A stretch of DNA of 38,188 nucleotides, taken from positions 1 to 38,188 of the forward strand of contig JAJPXL010000145.1 in assembly GCA_021205455.1 (NCBI GenBank), given 5' to 3'. Origin of the DNA: Clostridiales bacterium (lineage in GTDB: Bacteria; Bacillota; Clostridia; Oscillospirales; Oscillospiraceae). This document shows, piece after piece, positions 33,817 through 38,188 of the stretch; positions within the stretch are counted from its first letter, which is position 1, and each line of letters begins with the position of its first letter. Below the pieces are notes generated by a model. The model was not told where the DNA came from. It was given only the letters and a program-made list of their open reading frames with translations, and did not search any database. Position numbers and translations under genes: made by a program.

Positions 33817-34992
33817 TTATTCGTCCTCTGAGCTGTCGCCCTCCAGGTCATCCTCCGCTTCATAGTCCACCACGGGCACCTCCTCGGTGTCCGTATCATC
33901 CTCGGTCTCTTCGCTTGCGCCCTCAGTGACCTCGCCGGTGAGGGAGACGGAGTACAGCCCGCTGTCCACCAGCAGCTCCAGGAAGTTGTCCGCCGTGACG
34001 GTCTCGCCGGTGGCCAGGTAGTCCTCCGCAGTTTCGCCGCTGCGGATCTGCCGAATCTGAGTGAGCACCTGGTCCGCATAGCGCACCTCCGGGGTCAGGG
34101 TGGTCATGGCCAGATACCCGTCGCTGAGCCACTGGACGCTTTCCAGCCCGCACTGAGCGCCCACCACGATGGGGTAAACGCTGCCCCTGTAAGCGCTGTG
34201 GAGGGTGGTCAGGGCGGCGCTGCAGCTGTCGTTGTCGGTGGTCAGCAGCGCGTCCAGATTCTCCCCGCCGGAGTAGTAGGTGGTGAGCAGGCTCTCCATC
34301 CGGTCGGCGGCATCCGCCGTCGCCACGTCCTCATAGCTCTGCTGGCCGGAGGGGATGGTCAGCTGGCCGCCGGTCAGGTAAGCGTCCAGAACCTCCATGG
34401 CCCCCTCATAGATGAGCCGGTCGGCGGTGGTGTCCCCCACCACCAGCTCCAGGGTGTAGGTGTCGCTTCCGGCGTCCTCGTCATCCAGCCCCAAGGCGTC
34501 CACCAGGTAGGCGGCCTGGGCGGCCCCCATGGCGGCGTAGTCCGTCCCCACATAGCAGGTGACGGCGCTGTTGTCCAGAGAGGTGCCGCAGGCCAGGACG
34601 GAGATGCCCGCCTGACCGGCGGAGGTCAGGGCGGCGTCAATGGCGTCCGCGTCCACCGCCTCCACAATCAGGATGGCGCATTCGTCCTCAATCATGGCGT
34701 TGAGCTGACGGCTCTGGGTGTCCCCGTTCCCCTCCGCGTAGGCCATCTCCACGGAGAAGCCCGCGTCCTGGAGCTTGGTTTGCAGCTCGGCGGCCTGGCC
34801 GTCCAGCGAGTCGTCCCCCTCCGCGCTGCCGGCCAGGGCGATGCCGATCAGCGTCATGCTGGCGGTGGAATCCGGCTCCGGCAGGGTGCTGCCGGAGCTG
34901 GAACCGGCGGCGCTCCCCTGAACGGTGCAGCCGGTGAGGGCCAGCAGCCCCAGGGTCAGAAACGCTGCGCAAAATCGCTTGATATGGTTCAT
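33817..34992 (-). CDS. type-1 periplasmic-binding lipoprotein (sugar ABC type)
   Basis: 391-residue lipoprotein: signal peptide MNHIKRFCAAFLTLGLLA, lipobox LTGC (Cys22), Ser/Gly linker, then a type-1 periplasmic-binding fold as in MglB/RbsB relatives ('GIALAGSAEGDDSLDGQAAELQTKLQDAG', 'CAILIVEAVDADAIDAAL', 'GISVLACGTSL', 'DALLTTDNDSCSAAL'). An unusual tail (about residue 354 to the end) is strongly acidic, about half Asp or Glu. It has its own promoter (35097-35125) and terminator, so it is separate from the ABC operon upstream, which has its own terminator at 35296-35321. It may serve another transporter or a sensor; ligand unknown. Confidence 0.85.
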   Translation of the reverse strand: MNHIKRFCAAFLTLGLLALTGCTVQGSAAGSSSGSTLPEPDSTASMTLIGIALAGSAEGDDSLDGQAAELQTKLQDAGFSVEMAYAEGNGDTQSRQLNAMIEDECAILIVEAVDADAIDAALTSAGQAGISVLACGTSLDNSAVTCYVGTDYAAMGAAQAAYLVDALGLDDEDAGSDTYTLELVVGDTTADRLIYEGAMEVLDAYLTGGQLTIPSGQQSYEDVATADAADRMESLLTTYYSGGENLDALLTTDNDSCSAALTTLHSAYRGSVYPIVVGAQCGLESVQWLSDGYLAMTTLTPEVRYADQVLTQIRQIRSGETAEDYLATGETVTADNFLELLVDSGLYSVSLTGEVTEGASEETEDDTDTEEVPVVDYEAEDDLEGDSSEDE

Positions 34993-35096
34993 GGTATGTT
35001 ATCCTCCAGGCCCGGACTGGCCGCCCGAACCGATGTTATGATGATTCCTTCCGGAAGCCGGGCGGACCAAAACCGCCCCTCCAAAAGTCTGCCCCC

Positions 35097-35125
35097 ATCT
35101 TAGCACAAGACAGGCCCCTTGACAA
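35097..35125 (-). promoter_or_regulatory. promoter of the type-1 binding-protein gene
   Basis: Minus-strand TTGTCA (35120-35125), 17 nt, TAAGAT (35097-35102) with TGC in front (extended -10). Start near 35090 and a leader of about 97 nt; GGAGGATAAC is the ribosome site before ATG 34992. Confidence 0.65.
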
Positions 35126-35295
35126 GGAGGAAGATATGAATTTTTTCTTAAAAGTGCGAAGTTTGCTTTGTTTTCAGGGGTTTCCTGCCTGTTCCAATGA
35201 GGAGGGCGGGGATTTTCGACGCGGTTCGTCAGCGGCTCCCCTCCAAACGCCCCTCGAAGGAGCGCCGCCTCTGAGAGCCGCGCCAAACGGAAAAA
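35126..35295. other. non-coding stretch, nothing firm recognised
   Basis: It includes a plus-strand AAGGAGGAAGAT directly before an ATG at 35136, but the reading frame behind it is Pro/Arg/Ala-rich, runs through the terminator and into the antisense of a permease. I do not accept it as a gene. Confidence 0.5.
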
Positions 35296-35321
35296 CCGGG
35301 CCGCACAGCCGTGCGGCCCGG
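35296..35321 (-). terminator. terminator of the nucleoside-type ABC operon
   Basis: CCGGGCCGCAC (35296-35306) pairs perfectly with 35311-35321 over 11 bp; loop AGCC; read leftward it is followed by TTTTTCCG. It lies 22 nt after the stop of the last permease gene. Confidence 0.9.
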
Positions 35322-35343
35322 ATTATCGTCTGCCGGAGGGCGG

Positions 35344-36324
35344 TCACCGCTCCTCCCGGAAGTAGTTCTGCCCCAGGGCGGCAGGCCCCAGGTTCTCCTG
35401 CTTCTTGCGCATGGAGGTGATGACCAGCACCACGATGGTGACCACATAGGGCAGCATTTTGAACAGCTCCTGGGAGTACCGGGTCAGCCCGCCGATGTAG
35501 TAGTACAGCCAGTACAGGATGCCGAAGAGGTAGGCCCCCCAAATGGTGTTCAGCGGCTTCCACGCCGCGAAAATCACCAGCGCCAGGGCCAGCCAGCCCA
35601 GGGACTCGATGGCCCCGTCGTTGGCCCAGGTGCCCTTGATATAGTCCATGACGTAGAACATCCCGCCCAGGCCGGTGATGACCGACCCCACACAGGTGGC
35701 GGTGTACTTGTATCGGGTGACGTTGATGCCGGTGGCGTCCGCCGTGGCGGGGGACTCCCCCACCGCCCGCAGGTTCAGCCCCACCCGGGTGCGGCCCAGC
35801 AGCAGGTGCAGCACCACCGCCAGGGCGATGGCCGTATAGACCAGGAAGCCGTGGTTGAAGAGGATGGCGCCCACCGTCCCCAGCTTCGCCAGGGGCAAGG
35901 TAGCCCGGAAGCCGCCGCTGGTGGTGGCCACGGAGATCTGCCCCACGCCGCCGGCCAGCTTGTTCATGCTGCCGCCGAAGAAGTTTGCCACGCCGGAGCC
36001 GAAGATGGTCAGTGTCAGGCCGGTGACGTTCTGGTTGGCCCGGAGGGTGACAGTCAGGAAGGCGTAAATCAGCCCGCCCAAGGCGGAGGCCACCACGCAG
36101 CAAACCGTGGCGATCAGAATGCCCACCAGGGCGTTGGGGTTCTCCACCCCGCTCTCGTAGAAGAAGGCTCCGGCCAGGGCGGCGATGCCCCCCAGGTACA
36201 TGATGCCAGGGGTGCCCAGGTTCAGGTTGCCGGACTTCTCCGTCACCACCTCGCCCAGGGCGCCGAACATGATGACGGTGCCGAAGGTGATGGCGGCCTG
36301 CAACAGGGAAATGAGCTGAGACAT
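35344..36324 (-). CDS. ABC transporter permease, nucleoside/simple-sugar type (NupQ/YufQ-like)
   Basis: 326-residue permease with eight to ten hydrophobic segments, starting 'LISLLQAAITFGTVIMFGALGEVVTEKSGNLNLGTPGIMYLGGIAAL'. That opening, with 'EKSGNLNLG.pG.M..G', and the later 'LRAVGESPATADATGINVTRYK' are signatures of the BMP-linked permeases such as NupQ/YufQ. The operon order ATPase-permease-permease fits NupOPQ. ATG follows the preceding stop by 1 nt with GGAGGGC upstream. A binding lipoprotein (BMP family) would be expected further upstream, outside the window. Substrate is probably a nucleoside, inferred by family only. Confidence 0.9.
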   Translation of the reverse strand: MSQLISLLQAAITFGTVIMFGALGEVVTEKSGNLNLGTPGIMYLGGIAALAGAFFYESGVENPNALVGILIATVCCVVASALGGLIYAFLTVTLRANQNVTGLTLTIFGSGVANFFGGSMNKLAGGVGQISVATTSGGFRATLPLAKLGTVGAILFNHGFLVYTAIALAVVLHLLLGRTRVGLNLRAVGESPATADATGINVTRYKYTATCVGSVITGLGGMFYVMDYIKGTWANDGAIESLGWLALALVIFAAWKPLNTIWGAYLFGILYWLYYYIGGLTRYSQELFKMLPYVVTIVVLVITSMRKKQENLGPAALGQNYFREER

Positions 36325-36325
36325 A

Positions 36326-37429
36326 TCACTTGCCCTCCTTTTCCTTGCCGGGGCGGACCAGGCGGTAATTGATGAAGAACTCGCTGCCCAGGATGAAGAA
36401 CAGGATGACGCCCTCTATCATCTGGGCGGCGTACTCGTTCAGGTTGTACTGGGAAGCGATTTCACTGGCCCCCTTCTCCAGGAAGACCAGCAGCAGGGAA
36501 ATCACCACCATAAAGAAGGTGTTGAACTTGGCCAGCCAGGCCACGATGATGGCGGTGAAGCCCCGCCCGCCTGCCGTAGAGGTGGAGACGGTGTGGGAGG
36601 ACCCGGCCACGGCGATGAAGCCGGAGAAGCCGCAGATGGCGCCGGAGATAATCATGGTGCGGATGTACACCTTGGTGATGGACACGCCGGCGTACCGGGC
36701 GGTGTTCCGGCTCTCCCCCACCACGGCGATTTCATACCCCTGCTTCGTGTAGCGGAGGTAGCAGAACATCCCCACCGTCAGCAGCACCGCCAGCAGGATG
36801 TTCAGCCCGTAGGACGCGCCGAACAGGGAGGGGAACCAGCCGATTTGGGAGTTCTGGTTGATGATGCCCACGGTGTTGGAGCCGTAGGGATTCTCCCAGC
36901 AGGCCACGCAGAAGGAGGTCAGCTGGATGGCCACATAGTTCAGCATCAGGGTGAACAGCGTCTCGTTGGTGTCCCACCTGGCTTTGAATACAGCGGGAAT
37001 CAGCCCCCAGATGCCGCCGCCCACGATGGAGGCCAGGGCCATCACCACCAGCAGCAGGCCGGTGGGGAGGATGTCGGCAAAGTTAATCATGCAGAAGGCG
37101 GTGCAGATAGCCCCCACCAGAATCTGGCCCTCTGCGCCGGTGTTCCAGAAGCGCATCTTAAAGGCGGGGGCCAGGCCCACGGACATACACAGGAGCAGCG
37201 CCGTGTCCCGGGCGGTGATCCAGGCCCGGCGGGAGGTGCCGAAGGCCCCGCTGAACATGGTCTTGTAGGCCTCCACCGGATTCATGTTCACGATGCAGTA
37301 AATCAGCACCGCGTCCACCAGCAGGGCCAGCAGCACCGCCAGCAGGCGGATCGCCACAGACTTCCACAGAGGCAGGCTGTCCCGCTTGACGATGCGAAGG
37401 CGGGGTGCGCCGGAAGCAGATGTTTGCAT
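36326..37429 (-). CDS. ABC transporter permease, nucleoside/simple-sugar type (NupP/YufP-like)
   Basis: 367-residue permease and the larger partner of the pair. It has a basic N-terminal tail, a first span at about 25-50, and the family strings 'TALLLCMSVGLAPAFKMRFWNTGAEGQILVGAI' and 'YEIAVVGESRNTARYAGVSITKVYIRTMIISGAICGFSGFIAVAGSSHTVSTSTAGGRGFTAIIVAWLAK'-like pattern (split here across spans). Length is normal for NupP/YufP. GGAGGGTGA in the end of the ATPase gene serves as its ribosome site; the ATG is 3 nt after that stop. Confidence 0.9.
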   Translation of the reverse strand: MQTSASGAPRLRIVKRDSLPLWKSVAIRLLAVLLALLVDAVLIYCIVNMNPVEAYKTMFSGAFGTSRRAWITARDTALLLCMSVGLAPAFKMRFWNTGAEGQILVGAICTAFCMINFADILPTGLLLVVMALASIVGGGIWGLIPAVFKARWDTNETLFTLMLNYVAIQLTSFCVACWENPYGSNTVGIINQNSQIGWFPSLFGASYGLNILLAVLLTVGMFCYLRYTKQGYEIAVVGESRNTARYAGVSITKVYIRTMIISGAICGFSGFIAVAGSSHTVSTSTAGGRGFTAIIVAWLAKFNTFFMVVISLLLVFLEKGASEIASQYNLNEYAAQMIEGVILFFILGSEFFINYRLVRPGKEKEGK

Positions 37430-37432
37430 AGG

Positions 37433-38188
37433 TCAGTCACCCTCCTTTTCCTGTAGGTTGGTCATCAGCAGGCCCACCTGCTCCTTGGTGGCGGTCTTGC
37501 CGTCCACGATGCCGTTGACTTGACCGGCGCACAGCACCAGGATGCGGTCACACAGGGCCAGCAGCACGTCCAGGTCCTCGCCGACGTAAATCACGGAGAC
37601 GCCCTGCCGCTTCTCCTCATTCAGCAGATGATAGATGGTATAGGAGGTGTTGATGTCCAGCCCACGGACGGCGTAGGCCGTCATCAGCACGGTAGGGCTC
37701 AGGGCAATCTCCCGGCCCACCAGCACCTTCTGGACGTTGCCGCCGGACATCTTCCGCACCGGCGCATTCATGCTGGAGGTGACCACCCCCAGCTCGTCCA
37801 CCACTTCCTTCGCCATCCGGTTGGGCTTCTTATGCCCGGCGAAGATGGAGTGACCCTCGCTGTAGCTGCGGAGCATCATATTGTCCGGGATGCCCATGCT
37901 GCCCACCAGGCCCATGCCCAGCCGGTCCTCCGGCACGAAGGACAGGTGTACCCCCATATCCTTGATTTTCCGGGGGGAGCAGCCCACCAGCTGCTCCTCC
38001 TGCTGGCCCTCCGGGTAGTACAGGACGCTGCTGCCCGCCGTCACCGGCTGGAGGCCCGCGATGGCCTCCAGCAGCTCCTTCTGGCCGCAGCCGGAGATGC
38101 CCGCGATGCCCAGAATCTCACCGGAGTAGGCGGTGAAGGACACGTCCTTCAGCACCTGCACCCCCGCCGGGGAGGTGCAGGACAGATG
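37433..38188 (-). CDS. ABC transporter ATPase, nucleoside/simple-sugar type (partial, window edge)
   Basis: The last 251 codons of a double-domain ATPase of the NupO/YufO (RbsA-like) type; the frame stays open to the window edge, so the first ABC domain lies outside. What is visible is the second domain: degenerate Walker A 'GIAGISGCGQKELLEAIAG', the signature 'MSGGNVQKVLVGREIAL', and a Walker B region 'TVLMTAYAVRGLDINTSYTI' in which the usual Asp-Glu pair is replaced, followed by 'VGEDLDVLLALCDRILVL'. In this subgroup the second site is often non-canonical. It powers the two permeases downstream. Confidence 0.88.
   Translation of the reverse strand, partial: HLSCTSPAGVQVLKDVSFTAYSGEILGIAGISGCGQKELLEAIAGLQPVTAGSSVLYYPEGQQEEQLVGCSPRKIKDMGVHLSFVPEDRLGMGLVGSMGIPDNMMLRSYSEGHSIFAGHKKPNRMAKEVVDELGVVTSSMNAPVRKMSGGNVQKVLVGREIALSPTVLMTAYAVRGLDINTSYTIYHLLNEEKRQGVSVIYVGEDLDVLLALCDRILVLCAGQVNGIVDGKTATKEQVGLLMTNLQEKEGD

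Noticed and set aside
35136..35420. Plus-strand open frame of 94 codons with AAGGAGGAAGAT before its ATG.
   Set aside because: The protein is low-complexity Pro/Arg/Ala, runs through a strong terminator and into the antisense of a permease gene. The purine-rich stretch is better explained as the -35 flank of the leftward promoter.
1..38188. CRISPR arrays, transposases, integrases, tRNA and rRNA genes.
   Set aside because: I looked for regular direct repeats with spacers, DDE or recombinase motifs and tRNA-like cloverleaves and saw none that hold up.

Overview
The window looks like chromosome of a GC-rich, Gram-positive, spore-forming Clostridia, most likely Oscillospiraceae (Flavonifractor/Oscillibacter/Lawsonibacter type). 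The reasons are strong AGGAGG ribosome sites before nearly every gene, a SpoIID gene, lipobox lipoproteins, a zinc-type S14, and the gene order secY-adk-map-KOW protein-infA-rpmJ. The genus is an inference; no rRNA or tRNA gene is present to settle it.

Layout. 1-1900: a YetF-type membrane protein, then a divergent pair (SLOG-fold protein to the left, small XRE regulator to the right) whose shared control region carries a perfect 11-bp inverted repeat around a consensus promoter. 1900-12080: a rightward sugar operon driven by TTGTCA-N17-TATACT: solute-binding lipoprotein, two permeases, AraC regulator, GH36 alpha-galactosidase, a membrane-anchored unknown, a YesL-like membrane protein and a GH13_4 amylosucrase-like enzyme, closed by a strong terminator. 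It reads as a raffinose-family oligosaccharide system: import, removal of galactose, then attack on the freed sucrose. The transporter ATPase is not encoded here. The GH36 frame is broken at a run of eight G.

12165-13870 (leftward): a CorC/HlyC-type CBS membrane protein and a small unknown, with their own promoter. 13958-30184 (leftward): one continuous S10-spc-alpha ribosomal supercluster of 32 genes from rpsJ to rplQ, including secY, adk, map, a KOW RNA-binding protein and infA. A single strong promoter (30156-30184) lies about 280 nt upstream of rpsJ. Most junctions are 0-25 nt, but three spacers (before rplC, rpsH and rpmJ) are longer and can fold, and the leader before rpsJ is long and foldable.

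30300-38188: a small frameshifted lipoprotein gene behind four 6-bp direct repeats at 11-bp period (an OmpR/PhoB-type operator pattern), spoIID (leftward), a citrate synthase (rightward, excellent promoter), a type-1 periplasmic-binding lipoprotein (leftward, own promoter and terminator), and the 3' part of a leftward nucleoside/simple-sugar ABC operon (ATPase cut by the window edge, two permeases).

The parts most worth following up are the 11-bp-period operator, the SLOG/XRE control region, the foldable spacers in the ribosomal operon, and the GH36 + GH13_4 pairing with its G-run frameshift. I did not find a clear new defence or mobile system.
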